Below are positions 9,882 through 19,971 of a DNA stretch of 64,000 bases, piece by piece. The stretch covers positions 248,001 through 312,000 of the forward strand of contig JAIWNI010000016.1 of NCBI GenBank assembly GCA_025331435.1. The letters are read 5' to 3'. Each line of letters begins with the position of its first letter. Within the stretch, counting starts at the first letter, position 1. Under the pieces are notes generated by a model. It was not told the DNA's origin. It did not search any database and worked only from the letters and a program-made list of their open reading frames with translations. The position numbers were made by a program, and so were the translations under genes. This stretch comes from Choanephora cucurbitarum. Taxonomy: Eukaryota; Mucoromycota; Mucoromycetes; Mucorales; Choanephoraceae.

Positions 9882-11323
9882 CTATGATCGTCGTGTAAGT
9901 AATTTTTCAGTGATCTGAATAAGAGCTGAACGAGCATCGGAAGGAGGAAGTTGAATGAGCGCATGTATCGCTAATTGACAATGATATTCAGCTAATTTCA
10001 GTGTCTTTTTTAATCCATCACTTTGATAGACATAATCTCTTGCCTATAAGAGTTTGAATACCATGGTTTGTATTTCGCTTATTTCTTTCTCTTTTACCTT
10101 TTCTTCATCGCCTGGGTTAGAAAACTTGCGTTTGATAAGTGATTCAAGTTCAGGGTATTCTTCCCAAGCAAACAACACAGGCGCCGTGGCTAATCCTAAT
10201 TTCAAGTCAGCACCTGCAGGTTTACCCAGTTCTGCTGCGGTCACTGTAAAATCAAGCATATCATCCACAAGCTGATAAAAAAAAAAAAAGAATAAGCGAG
10301 TGTATATATAAAAAATAGGATGATTTTTACCTGAAAGGCTAAACCCAAATTCCTTCCAAAATCATAGGCAAGTGTGGCCACTTCCTTTGTGGATCCACCC
10401 AAGACAGCCGATGCTTTACAACTCAAGGCAATCAAACTGCCTGTTTTCATATAGGTCTTTTCCATATAATGATCAAATGTACTCAATTTCTTGACTTTGC
10501 CAGCCTCATCCTTTGTGTTTCTAAGTTGCATAAATTCACCTTCTACCAGATTGGCAATACAGGTCGCCATCAACTCAATACATTCTGCATTTCTCAATCG
10601 TGCCAATGCAAGTGACGCTCTGGCCAATAGAAAATCACCGCCTAAAACGGCCATCTTGTTACCAAATGAAGCATTGGCGGAAGGTAGATTTCTGCGCGTC
10701 ATCGAAGCATCAATCACATCATCATGTAAGAGAGAAGCAGTGTGAATCATTTCAGAAATCTCAGCAAGACGTCTTTGGGTAGGTAAGATGGTACAGCCCT
10801 GATCACTGACTGAGGGTGTATAATGTGTCTTTCGATCGAATACATCATGTGTGGTGATGTTCTCTAGTCCATACGAGATGGGTGTATCCATACTCTTGAA
10901 ATCCACTTGGTGTGTGGGCACTGTCTTGTCTGCTATACTGGTAGCCTGTGCTATCAGCAAGACCAACAGAGGTCTCACATGTTTGCCTTCTCCACTGAAA
11001 TAATGTCGAGCGACTGTGTTTAAAAAAGGGTGCCTACTGCCAAGTAACTTGGAGATATTGGATTTGATCTGCTTTAGGTCATCTCCCACGAGTGTGGCAG
11101 GGTCAATGAGACGGTCGTTTTCTTTGACGAGATGGTGTGCCTCACTGATGGCCTGATTCCAACTGGTGGCTTTAAAGAGTGGTAGGACAGTTGGCTTAAA
11201 GGTTTGAGTGAGTGGATCGAGAGGTGCTTCACTGGTGGCAAGGATAGGTCGAGTGGTATGTAATTGACTGAAGCGTGGTCTTAGGTGAGTCAAGCATTTC
11301 TTTTTAGGAATACGAGTCAACAT
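9882..11323 (-). CDS. COQ1: Long-chain (hexaprenyl-type) polyprenyl diphosphate synthase, mitochondrial
   Basis: Makes the polyprenyl tail of ubiquinone from isopentenyl diphosphate in mitochondria. Exons complement(9882-10043, 10098-10271, 10331-11323), 442 aa. The start MLTRIPKKKCLTHLRPRF is basic and free of acidic residues, a typical matrix-targeting presequence; an upstream in-frame ATG at 11368 adds only a hydrophobic stretch and was not chosen. Both aspartate-rich motifs are present: LLHDDVIDASMTRR and, after the first intron, LVDDMLDF. GEGKHVRPLLVLL is the substrate-binding GKxxRP region. An insert between the latter and the first Asp motif (~50 residues) is common in fungal Coq1. It diverges from the YAK1 gene with about 370 bp between starts. 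Confidence 0.93.
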
Positions 11324-11697
11324 GATTAAAAAAAAAAAGAAAATAAGAAGAACAAGGGAGGGGTACAAAAGCTTGCCTTCTTTGGGTGGCTGAGCTAAAG
11401 AATGATCGCCCGAAACGAACGGAGTTTTAAGGAGGCCTATTCTGTTTTGAATACTTTTTTTGCATAAATCAATGAGATTTTCTGTTGATCATTTAAAAAA
11501 AAAAAAAGGGAATGACTGTGTAAATGAGTAAAGATAACCAATGTTCATTCATCAAAAGTGGTCAATAAAAAAAAACAAGAATCTGTTTTGCTTGTTTTTT
11601 CCCCAGTAGACACTTCTTTTTTTTTTAGCTTTTTTTATTTTCTATTGGGGAGAGGGAAATAATTCCTCTTTTTTTCTTTTTTCTTTATTCTTTTAAA
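11324..11697. other. Divergent promoter region between COQ1 and YAK1
   Basis: 374 bp shared upstream region. Homopolymer A/T tracts dominate, with an A tract on the COQ1 side and a T/CT tract on the YAK1 side, so each gene sees a pyrimidine-rich leader on its own coding strand. No clear TATA box. Confidence 0.5.
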
Positions 11698-13344
11698 ATG
11701 ACACTCACTACTAAATCAAGTTTTATACCTTTTGTCTCTAAAGAAGACTTGAGTGTGTTATCTGAGCGTCAATTCAAAGACAGCAAGGTAATGCAAACTA
11801 AAAAACAGGCTACCTACTCATCTTCTTATATAGCCATTGATTCAAAAGATAACAGTGGATTTATGCCATACTTTTCACCATCGAAATTCCTATTTTCATT
11901 ACCCAAGAGAATTGAACCCAAAGAGAGCCTTGACGAAACCCAGTGTGCCATGTAAAAATGATGGACTTGACAATGAAAATTCAGATTTTATTCTTTATGT
12001 TCATGGATCCATTGGACCACCAGACAATGAAAAAAAGTAATAACAAAAAATTATGTAATGAGTGAGAGAGAATCTGATAGCATCACGAGTTTAGATATAC
12101 AGTGATTGATTTATTAGGTGCAGGCACATTTGGACAAGTAGCCAGATGTAGATCAAAAGAGAATGAGTTGGTAGCATTGAAGGTCATCAAGAATAAGCCT
12201 GCCTATACAAAACAGAGTGCGATTGAGGTAGATATATTAACACAGGTAAGTTATTGTCTAAGTTCAACACCATCTCATTCATGCCCTTTATAAGTTAAAT
12301 GGTGATCATCACATCATTCAACTTCGAGAATCATTCATGTTCAAACATCATCTCTGCCTTGTCTTTGAGCTTTTATCAATCAATCTCTATGAACTCTTGA
12401 AACAGAATCGATTCAAGGGACTCTCAACCAACCTGGTGCGCGTCTTCTCAAGTCAGTTGCTGGATACACTCATACGCATTCACTCTGCCCAGATCATCCA
12501 TTGCGATCTTAAGCCTGAAAACATTCTGCTAAGATCACTCGAGACACCTGCCATTAAGGTGATTGATTTTGGATCAGCCTGCTTTCAATCTCAACAGACC
12601 TACACTTACATTCAATCCAGATTCTATCGTTCCCCCGAGGTACTGTTGGGCCTAGACTATACAGCAGCCATTGACATGTGGTCCTTTGGCTGTATTGTGG
12701 CCGAACTCTTCTTGGGCTTACCTTTGTTTCCCGGAAGTTCTGAATACAACCAACTCTCACGTATCATCGAGACAGCAGGGGTCATCCCGGATCATATGAT
12801 TGCCATCAGTCAATATGGCTATCGTTATTACAATCGAAAGGTATCGGCCAGAGGCATTCAGTATAGCCTCAAGGAGATGGCACAGTATGCACAAGAACGT
12901 CACACGACTGAAAGGCCCAGTAAACGCTACTTCTCAACCACCCAGCTAGATCAATTGGTGCTTAAATACCCTATGCCTCGTAAAAACATGTCAAGGGCAG
13001 ATATTGAACGAGAGATGAAGATGAGACGCTCCTTGCTTGATTTCTTGCAAAAAATCTTGCAGGTGGATCCTGGTCAACGATTGACGCCACAAGAAGCTGT
13101 GGCGCATCCCTTTATTACTGGTGTGCATCACACTACTCAGCACAGACCAGTGAGAGATCGTTTGGTGGATCATGGACAGTTATCTGAAGAACATCTTTTC
13201 AATCATCATAGTAGTAGCAGTAGCAGTAGTAGTAGTAGTAGTAGTGAAGAATCCTTCAAACATCATTTTCGGCATAAACCAGTAGCCAATAAGACGTATG
13301 GACCTTTTTTAACTCCATTCATTTCTCCACCTTTGGATTCATAA
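11698..13344 (+). CDS. YAK1: Yak1-type DYRK-family protein kinase
   Basis: Dual-specificity Ser/Thr kinase that in fungi restrains growth downstream of Ras/PKA and TOR. Exons 11698-11787, 11834-12036, 12095-12245, 12295-13344 give 497 aa. The first intron links a short N-terminus to the Yak1-specific segment RALTKPSVPCKNDGLDNENS preceding the kinase domain. Kinase landmarks: GAGTFGQV, VALKVIKNKPA, HCDLKPENILL, DFGSACF, and the YxY activation loop TYTYIQSRFYRSPEV. The C-terminal lobe has GVIPDHMI, PSKRYF and AVAHPFITG, typical of Yak1 rather than other DYRKs. The tail has a polyserine run (AGT repeat, about 13209-13244). Shorter than yeast Yak1, which has a long N-terminal extension. Confidence 0.93.
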
Positions 13345-13492
13345 AAAAAATAAAATTTTGTCTACGTGTCATTTCCATAAAATTACGGATATTTGATTGG
13401 CGATTTTTTTTTTAAAACATGCCTAATTAATTTACTAACAACTCATTTTCTTTCTTTCTTTTTTTTTCTTTTTTATTTCAACAAACTAAATA

Positions 13493-15217
13493 ATGAAATC
13501 GAATAAAGGGCTCTTGATGGCTCTTGCCATGCCATTCTTCTTTAGCTCTTCTTTTGCTGAAAAGACAGCAGAACAGTATCTTGCTGAAGGCAATCATTAT
13601 TTAATGACCGGCAAATTGAATGATGCACTCACCAGTTTCGATGCTGCTATCCGTAAGTGAAAGCCCTTTGTTCTATATAAAATCAAATACTCATGAACCC
13701 TTTATAGAACAACAACCCTCTGATTATATCTCTTACTATAAAAGAGCCACTGCCTATCTTTCGTTGGGTAGAACCAATGCAGCTATTGATGATTTCACTA
13801 CCATCTTGAACCTGAAGCCAGGATTCGAAAAGGCATTGTTACAGAGAGCCAAGCTCTATACTGCAGATGGTGAGTTTGGATTGGCCAAAAGAGATTTATT
13901 GGAACATAAGGAATTTTCAACCAACAAAGAAGTCAAATCATTGGTAAATAAAAAGAATAGTAACTTAAGAGATGATAAAAAAAACTCACTTATTTTTGGT
14001 ATGCTTAGTTTGATTCTGTGGAATTAGCCGAATCAGAAAGTTTGTTGGGTTTAAAGGCACTTGAAACAAAGCAATACGATCAATGTATTCATCATATGGG
14101 TGAAGTCATCAAGATTGCACCTCAAAGACCTCAATGGCGTATGATCCGAGCCAAATGTCATATCGGTAAACATGAAATCGAAGAAGCCGTGAATGACTAT
14201 AGCCGTGTGGCTCTTCTGAACCCCTCTGATAAACAACTCTTGTACAACTTGGCCTCCCTCAATTACTTTTCTCTGTATGAACCCGATAGAGCACTGGCTC
14301 AGGTCAAGCAATGTCTTCATTATGATCCTGAGGAACGTACCTGTAAATCTCTGTTTAGGCTGATCAAGCGTCTCGAAAAGGAAATCAAGAAGAGTAGAGA
14401 CGCATTTGAACAGAAGCGATTGGCTACTGCGATGAACAGTCTGATTGGTACCTCGGCTAAATCAGGTGTGGTCCAAGAGATTGATGGACCTTATCAGGCC
14501 ATTCTAGAGGCGATTGAAGCGACCGAGCTACCTAAACAACTCCATCTCACACTTTATTCGCTTGCCTGTCGTATTGCTGCCGGACAAAAGGATACCGAAA
14601 AGGCCGAGACCTGGTGTCAAGCCACACTCAAGCTGGATCCTAACCATCAGGATGCATTAAAGCAGTTGGGTGAAATGAAACTGAATGCCAATGACTTTGA
14701 GGGAGCCGTGCGTGATTTAGAAAAGGCCTTTGAAGCAAGTGAACAACAAGATCATCAGATTAGACAGTTATTACAACGAGCACAACAATTGTTAAGACAG
14801 AGTAAAAAGAGAGATTATTACAAGATTTTAGGTAAATAGACATAAGTTAGAGAGAAAGAATAAGGGTTATTCACAGCATAAATAGATGTGGCTCGAGATG
14901 CAGATACCAGAACAATTAAGAAAGCCTATCGTAAAAAGGCGCATGAATGGCACCCTGACAAATACTCGGGTGATCTAACAAAGGAACAAGTAGAAAGTAA
15001 AATGGCAGATATCAATCAAGCCTATGAAGTCCTAAGTGATCCTGAAAAACGACAACAATTTGACCATGGTTTTGATCCTTATGACCCTGAATCTAATCAA
15101 CAACAACAACAACATCATCCTTGGGGACATCAACATCAAGGAAATCCATTTGCTCACTTTGGTAATGGTGGTGGTTTCCATTTTGGTGGTGATCAACAAT
15201 TCTCTTTCCATTTTTAG
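13493..15217 (+). CDS. ER-lumenal TPR/J-domain co-chaperone (DNAJC3/P58IPK type)
   Basis: Co-chaperone that binds unfolded clients through TPRs and recruits the ER Hsp70 through its J domain. Exons 13493-13652, 13708-13943, 14009-14831, 14886-15217, 516 aa. The N-terminus MKSNKGLLMALAMPFFFSSS is a signal peptide. Tandem TPR units follow, such as YLAEGNHYLMTGKLNDALTS and YKRATAYLSLGRTNAAIDDF. The J domain starts at RDYYKILG, which spans the last intron, and has the catalytic HPD (HEWHPDKY). After it comes a Gln/His/Gly-rich tail ending FSFHF; no HDEL-type retention signal is seen, as in other family members. The stop is 41 nt from that of the convergent BAP31 gene. Confidence 0.92.
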
Positions 15218-15258
15218 TAATAAAGAGAGAGACAACTATTTATTGGTATACGACTACT

Positions 15259-16173
15259 TTAGATATCTTTTCTGTTTTCAGCAGCATTTGATTTTTCCAA
15301 TTGATTGTATTCTTCAGCTAATCTTGAATATTCCTTTTGTTGTTGATCTGCTTGTTTCTTGAGAGTAGCATAATCCACATGTTGTCGCTTTAATTCCTTG
15401 ATTTGAACCTGCAAGACATCCACCTGCTTTTTGTAATCATCTTCCATATCAATCAAGCGTTGTTGGCCCTTTGTGATCTCACTGGATTCAGTCTTGGTCT
15501 TCTTTAACTCTTCTTCACGTTGTAACAATTCCAACACAAGAGCACTTGTTCTTTCCAGAATCCTAAAAAAAACAAGAAATGAGTCCACTTGCTCTTCATT
15601 CAGTGGATGATATTTACAAGGATAAGAATAAAGTGAAGCCAGTCAAATAGAGATTACGTTGAGCATAAAATCGCTTAGCCTTAATGCTTGTTTCATAAGA
15701 ATAGTCATGATGTTGTTGTTGGTCGTGTTCCATTTCAGAATCAATACGTTGAAGACGACTGATGGTATCGATAAAGAGAACAAAGATAAATCTATATTGA
15801 CCACAAGTCAGAGAAACGCGTCTAATTTATCTTATATAGATGACATTACCCAAATACAATCTTCAAGACATACATGGCTTTGGCCATCTAAAAGCATATG
15901 TTAGTTTTCATTTTTTTATTTTGTATTTTACTTTACAGCTGGAGAAGTAGAGATAAACTTGAGAGAGAGGTGACGCCAACGAGAGGGTAGTGGAAGCTTT
16001 CAAGAAGTTCATAAGTTTTGTTTGGAAATAAATAGATAGAATGACTTACCACCAAAAGACCAAAGAGAATCATCTAAAGTACATGTGCTTAGTTTGACTT
16101 TTAACAGAGATGGGTCATAGTCCATTACCTCAGTGACCAAGATGCCAAATGTTAAAGCATAGTAAATAGCCAT
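15259..16173 (-). CDS. BAP31/Yet-family ER membrane protein
   Basis: Polytopic ER protein of the BAP29/BAP31 (yeast Yet1/Yet3) family, involved in export and quality control of membrane proteins. Six exons: complement(15259-15562, 15618-15791, 15850-15887, 15937-15996, 16050-16073, 16129-16173), 214 aa. Spliced N-terminus: MAIYYALTFGILVTE, then MILFGLLV, then LPLPSRWRHLSLKF, which is the family's first membrane segment and loop. Later come FIFVLFIDTISRL, RFYAQRNLYLTGF and LILERTSALVLELL, then a C-terminal coiled coil (~residues 135-210). Exons of 24 and 38 nt make the gene invisible to single-frame searching. No dilysine ER signal at the C-terminus (ENRKDI). Diverges from the UBZ gene with 263 bp between starts. 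Confidence 0.9.
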
Positions 16174-16436
16174 TTTAATTTTCAAGTAAAAAAAAGAAAA
16201 GAAAAAAAAAGAAGAGTTTCGATTTATTTGTTTATATTTTCTTTTTTTTTTTTCGAGCACTGACTCCTTCTCAAGTGTTACTTTGAAAAAGTACCTTTTA
16301 GATAACAACGATAGACTAGTAAACAGTTTCTCTTATGTGGCATGGCTTTATTGGCCTTCTTTACTACATAAACTGAAATTTGATTGGCTTAAATCAATTG
16401 GGCCCTGTTTTATTTCTTTCTTCATTTCAAGGTACC

Positions 16437-17356
16437 ATGGTGAAAGAGATCATTACAATACTTGACTCTGATGAAGAGAGAGAAGACATACCTACTGTGT
16501 TAGACAAAGTACCTTTGGTCAAACAGACCATGTCACCTAAAAGGAACACACCTATTACCAAATTACCTCTAAAGACACCGTCGATTGAAATACCAGACGA
16601 ACCAGACGAGATAGCAGCGATCATTGGTTCCTTAAGAAGCAACAAGAAGCGTGCCTCTCAAGATATCTATCGACATCTTCAGACAGCAAAAACAAACACA
16701 CCTCATTTTCAACCCAAGCCAACCACACCTCACTCGCTCATCAAGGCTGATGATCAGCTCCCATCTACCAGATTAGCTGATGCTTCCAGTACGGTCATGA
16801 GCCCACCCACTGTACAAAGAAAACGAGTCATCAGTTCACCTGCTACCAAGTCATTGTTCTCTTTACCAGCACCCAAGAAGAGAAAAGAGTATGTAGAGAT
16901 TTATGATGAGGATTGTGATGAAGAAGATATGCTGTCGTTCATTGATTATGTCAACCATCGAAACCAACAGTATCAGAGTCCTAAACAACAGAGAACGACA
17001 GTCATAAATGTACAATGTCCTCTCTGTCGCTTGTTCTTTACAAAAGGGACGATAGAGGCACATACGTCTGATTGTGATGGACAAGTAAAAGAGGGACAAG
17101 GTCTAAAGAAGAAGACGATAGGTATTGCTGTAGCAAAGGATGTACTGGAACGTCAAAAGTAAGTAGAGAGAGAGTTGTCTAGTCATAGGTTCCTATTGCT
17201 TATGATGATATTAGAAAAAATCAAGGTGTTATGGATATAGGCCCTACAAATTATTATGCAGATTCAGATACATTAGCTGTAGATGGTACAGGGTTTAATA
17301 ATGAAGTGACAGGAGGCCTTCAATGGGAATCTGCTGGTCAGACAAGATTTGGATAA
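16437..17356 (+). CDS. SUMO-interacting-motif plus UBZ4 zinc-finger protein
   Basis: 287-aa protein of unknown exact identity, probably nuclear and linked to ubiquitin/SUMO signalling. Exons 16437-17158 and 17215-17356; the acceptor TTAG at 17211-17214 is the only one that keeps the second exon open. Residues ~4-14 (EIITILDSDEE) form a hydrophobic core followed by acids, a classic SUMO-interacting motif. In the last third CPLC, then 11 residues, then HTSDC gives C-x2-C-x11-H-x3-C, the UBZ4/Rad18-type ubiquitin-binding finger. Between them are basic clusters (NKKRAS, RKRV, APKKRKE), likely nuclear localisation signals, and an acidic patch. The C-terminus (TNYYADSDT, GGLQWESAGQTRFG) is unfamiliar. 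UBZ4 fingers occur in Rad18, FAN1, SLX4 and WRNIP1 relatives, so a DNA-damage role is plausible but inferred. Confidence 0.75.
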
Positions 17357-17363
17357 AGTTTAT

Positions 17364-19852
17364 TTATGAAAACATATCATTGACTTGTGTGAAATCTTCT
17401 TCTTCTTCGTTGTCTTGTATTGGTTCACCATCTACATCCTCCATAGGCTCACCATCTACATCTTCTATAGGCTCACCATCTACATCGTCCATAGGTTCAC
17501 CATCTATATCCTCACCATCTACGTCCTCTGGTTGTGTGATAGATGGTGCCTTTTCCTTTTTGAGAAAGATGTCTGACAGTTGATCTGTGTAATACTTGGG
17601 AAAGATCATCCAATTCTCCCAGACATGAATGATGGATGAAATGTATTTCTTTTAGTAAGGGATCAGTCTCTTTGCGTCTTTTCTCAATTCCCTTCAAACC
17701 TTACCCTCACTTGTTCTGCCTTTAAGCGTGCACCGATGGATCGATAGATACTGTTGAAATGATCAAAGATGACTGGCAAATGAGCTTCAAATTCCTTTCG
17801 ATATTTCCAAGCATTCGATACATGGACACTGCTGTTATGTAGAATGTCAGAGACAAGGTAGAGACGAGCCAGTTTGACTGAAAAGGGAATATCTGGTATC
17901 AAGATGGATTTGGATAACACATCGACTACTTCAGAAGCAGCATCTGAATGATCGATGGCAAATGACATGGCTCGGGCAATGGTGCCTCTCTGGAAAGTAA
18001 CTTCACGTATCAACCCACCTAATCTCTGTTTAGCTATCTGACCTAATGTACCCTTGGCCACATTATCTTGATCTGCCAATTCATCATCTGTATCAAACAT
18101 AGGCTCCTATAGAAACACGTAAATCATTGGAAATTTTTGGAAGGAAGTCTATTTTACTTTATCCAACAAAGGTAATTCAGGTGGAATCCACCATGGACCA
18201 CCTTCAAACATCTGAAATGGTTCATCTCTCCATCTTGATTTTGTGTCTCCTTGAGATAATGAATACAATCTCCATCGATAATAAATGTGTTCTGGTGACT
18301 TGACAACATATAAGTATTCAATCACTATCACTCTAGAAGCTACTTACTGAATTATCAAACAAGAATTTAAAGGTAGGATTGTTCAATTCCTTATCCATGA
18401 TGATGGCTTCAAATAAAGGTCCGTGCTTAAGTACGCGTTCGATCATTCGATGCATCACTCGCATCAGCTTCACATCCACAGGTTTCGTTACATGCACTTC
18501 TGCTCGAGGTCGAGAGTTCTTTTCTAGGATCATCAGTAACTTGAAAAAAAAAATCTATGATCGTGACAACTTTACCACACCAGGAGGACCAGGATAGATT
18601 TGAGCATTAAAAGGTAAGCCTGTCTTGGCTTGACCCAGGCTGACTTTCTTGTCCAGCACAAAGAAGGGTGTGGCCGGTAAAGGAACGGCTTTACCCCAAC
18701 CGACACGCAAAGTAAATCCATGCAGTTCTTTGCCATCCAATCCTCGAATGGCCTCAGCAGCATCCTTTCGTGTCATGAAACTCACAAACCCACAGTTGTT
18801 TCCTTTATCTTTCTCTTCTTGTGTGCGTGGCCACATAATCTTGACAGAGGCAATAGGACCAAATTTACCAAACTCTTGGCAAAGGCCTGCTTCTGTCGTT
18901 GTAGGATTGATGTTGCCTACATAGAGATTGGTTGTGTTTGGATTACCTTCATCAAATGAACCCATGGTATCACCTAATTTGAATGTTGTTAATCCATCTT
19001 CTTTATGATTATTTTTCTTACCTTCCATAGGTGCTATACCATGCTTTGTGTCATTGCGTGTACGTACTTCTTGACCTCTTTTTTAAGAAAAGATAAGATC
19101 GTTTGACATTGGTTTTTTTATAAACACTCTACTTACTTTTTGATTTCTTCAAGAAATGAATCGAGATTACGTTTCTTTTGAGCTTTAGGTATACTTTTTA
19201 GTTTAACCAATGCCTGTAAGAATCGTCAGTGTAATGTATACAAAAAAAAACCCCTCTAATGTCGTTACATCGTCTTCGTCGTCGAGTGATTCTAGTTGGT
19301 GTTTGACTTTTAAGGTGGTTTGCATAGGTGATTCGCCTGCCTTGACAAATGGCATTGGTTTGAATGGCGATGAAGCTGCTGGTGTCTGACCATGGTACTG
19401 ATTGACTGGATCTATGGACGACTGTATGAGACAAGTGGGATCTTTTTATCTTGTTGTGTTTACCTTTAGGCATCAATGTGCCTGACTTGACAAATGAAGT
19501 AGTGCCAAGTTGATAAGGTTTAGGTTCTTCAAATGAAGCGACGAATTCAGCATACACCTTGGCTGCCTCAAGGTTCTCTTGCTATAGAAAAAAAAGTGTC
19601 AGCATGACTCATGAGTGATAAAAAAATAGAATGGACTTTGCTTGTTTCTTTAGATCGGCTTCTTCTTTGTGTCGTTGAAAGGCTGTCTTTTTATGAGAGC
19701 CAATAGTGAAGGCTTGTAGTTTGGAGGCAGGAATAGGCTATCAATGTATCAGTGGATAGGAAAGGCATTGGAATTCTCAAAGTTACCTTGATAGGACGTT
19801 GAAATTCCTCTTCTTCTTCTTCTTCTTCTTCTCGCTTTCTCTTTTCGCTCAT
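17364..19852 (-). CDS. U2 snRNP-associated SR140-like splicing factor (U2SURP)
   Basis: Component of the 17S U2 snRNP acting in pre-mRNA splicing. Eleven exons: complement(17364-17648, 17705-18106, 18158-18298, 18348-18539, 18576-18973, 19022-19077, 19137-19213, 19269-19411, 19464-19581, 19642-19737, 19787-19852), 657 aa. Domains in family order: charged N-terminus (MSEKRKR then polyglutamate), RRM (NLYVGNINPTTTE, GFVSFMTRKDAAEAIRGLDG), SURP domain (LMRVMHRMIERVLKHGPLFE, then PEHIYYRWRLYSL), and a CID (LARLYLVSDILHNSS). Frame requires a GC-AG intron at 19582-19641. The C-terminus departs from relatives: an acidic tail made of 8-residue DVDGEP[MI][ED] repeats. Its stop is 7 nt from that of the convergent UBZ gene. 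Confidence 0.92.
17422..17513 (-). repeat. 24-bp tandem repeat in the U2SURP C-terminus
   Basis: Units at 17422-17445, 17446-17469, 17470-17493 and a partial one at 17494-17513, differing at a few positions. On the minus strand each encodes an eight-residue acidic unit (DVDGEPME-like). Copies are nearly identical at DNA level, so the expansion is recent and may be polymorphic. Confidence 0.9.
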
Positions 19853-19971
19853 AGTGATTTAAAAAGTAAAAAAAAAATGAAAAAATCTAATTCAAATTCC
19901 ACTTCCCTAAGCTTCTTGTAGCCAATGCGTCTTTACAAGGTTTTTCCCAAAAGAAGACTTTATTCAATGAA

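Noticed and set aside
11324..11368. Upstream in-frame ATG for COQ1 giving a 15-residue hydrophobic extension.
   Set aside because: The ATG at 11323 starts a textbook mitochondrial presequence and lies behind the pyrimidine tract; the extension would mask it.
9882..19852. Idea that the ODC, COQ1, YAK1, DNAJC3, BAP31 run is a functional cluster.
   Set aside because: Products belong to unrelated pathways, strands alternate, and spacing is that of an ordinary compact fungal genome.
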